From Victivallales bacterium (lineage in GTDB: Bacteria; Verrucomicrobiota; Lentisphaeria; Oligosphaerales; Oligosphaeraceae): DNA of 6,281 nucleotides. A program made the translations under genes and the position numbers. The notes under the pieces were generated by a model, which saw only the letters and a program-made list of their open reading frames with translations, had not been told where the DNA came from and searched no databases. Location of the stretch: positions 1 through 6,281 of the forward strand of contig JAFZZD010000759.1 of assembly GCA_017615955.1 (NCBI GenBank), written 5' to 3'. Below, piece by piece: positions 5,721-6,281 of the stretch; positions within the stretch are counted from its first letter, which is position 1, and each line of letters opens with the position of its first letter.

Positions 5721-6281
5721 ATGACAAAATTCAAGGTTGCAATGATAGGCTGCGGAGCACGCAGCCTGGCTTACGCAAAGCCATTGGTTGACTCAGGCAA
5801 GGCGGAAATCGTGGCATGCGCAGACCCATCCTGGCCCCATGTCAAAAACATGCTGGACTATGCAAAAGTCGATGAGAGGAGCATACGCCACTACACGGAC
5901 TGGAAAGAGCTTCTGGACAAGGAAAGGGAACTCCACGGCGCGGTCATCGCGACGCCGAACAACCGGCACTGCGAGCCTGCAATGGCCGTGCTGGAGCGCG
6001 GGCTGCCACTCGCCTTGGAAAAGCCCCTCACTACGACCATGGAAGACAGCGAAAAGCTGCTGGACGTGGTTCGCAGGCACAACTCGCAAATCATCCTTGG
6101 ATTTGTGCTGCGCTCCACGCCGTTCTACGAAATCATACGGGAAACCCTGGATTCAGGGCGCATCGGGCGCGTCGTCTCCATAGAGGCGGACGAACTGGTG
6201 ATGCCAGGCATATCCTCCGTCATAGCACGCTCGCCATGGAGACGCTTCGCCATGCAGTCCGGCGGCTCGATGATGGAGAAA
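5721..6281 (+). CDS. Gfo/Idh/MocA family oxidoreductase, C-terminus cut by window edge
   Basis: The first 187 residues are present, with no stop before the right edge; family members usually have about 330-400. The N-terminal Rossmann fold shows the dinucleotide-binding GCGAR at 10-14 after a hydrophobic strand, an acidic residue at the end of strand 2 (D35, in ACADPS), ATPNNRH at 77-83, and the family hallmark EKP at E100-K101-P102, whose lysine normally contributes to catalysis. Residues 173-187 (WRRFAMQSGGSMMEK) are the start of the conserved GG...H region of the catalytic domain, where the family's later lysine and histidine would follow. Such enzymes oxidise or reduce hydroxyls of sugars and inositols with NAD(P). 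The start ATG follows AGGTG by 6 bases, with the upstream stop overlapping that site. Third gene of the regulator operon. Substrate unknown; cytoplasmic. Confidence 0.93.
   Translation, partial: MTKFKVAMIGCGARSLAYAKPLVDSGKAEIVACADPSWPHVKNMLDYAKVDERSIRHYTDWKELLDKERELHGAVIATPNNRHCEPAMAVLERGLPLALEKPLTTTMEDSEKLLDVVRRHNSQIILGFVLRSTPFYEIIRETLDSGRIGRVVSIEADELVMPGISSVIARSPWRRFAMQSGGSMMEK

Overview
The window looks like a chromosomal segment from a Lentisphaerae/Victivallales-type bacterium or another PVC relative. The main pointer is a short pseudopilin with an [10 protein letters not shown]-terminus and a C-terminal H-X9-DG motif. Genomes of that group carry many such genes, often beside carbohydrate genes and GntR- or LacI-like regulators. 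This is family knowledge plus inference; no rRNA or other taxonomic marker is present.

Layout: two gene groups diverge from a regulatory region at about 3508-3743. Leftward (minus strand) are a 336-residue protein of unknown function with a likely alpha/beta-barrel fold (2497-3507), the H-X9-DG pseudopilin (1684-2454), and a GH63/trehalase-like glycoside hydrolase whose C-terminus runs off the left edge (1-1572). Rightward (plus strand) are a transcriptional regulator with a GntR winged helix fused to a LacI-type sugar-sensing domain (3744-4832), an NAT_N/GNAT_C-like putative acyltransferase (4839-5711), and a Gfo/Idh/MocA oxidoreductase that runs off the right edge (5721-6281). The plus-strand genes are tightly packed (6 and 9 bases between them) and look like one operon.

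The most notable structure is in the divergent intergenic region. A short element, AAGTTGT with a flanking consensus near TTAAGTTGTAT, occurs twice on each strand with the same 23-bp repeat spacing. It has the same geometry relative to a candidate -35 box in both divergent promoters. A fifth copy, a 10-base match, overlaps the regulator start codon. The simplest reading is that the regulator represses or tunes both arms in response to a sugar or glycoside ligand.

A second regulatory stretch lies in the 111-base gap between the pseudopilin and the glycosidase. It holds a perfect 10-bp hairpin, an overlapping and mutually exclusive inverted repeat, and a separate palindrome inside a candidate promoter for the glycosidase. 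That gene has no visible Shine-Dalgarno sequence.

Taken together, the locus resembles a carbohydrate-use cassette: a cytoplasmic glycosidase and sugar oxidoreductase, a sugar-responsive regulator, one exported pseudopilin-like protein, and two proteins of uncertain role. The substrate cannot be read from the sequence. I saw no tRNA, rRNA, CRISPR array or mobile element.
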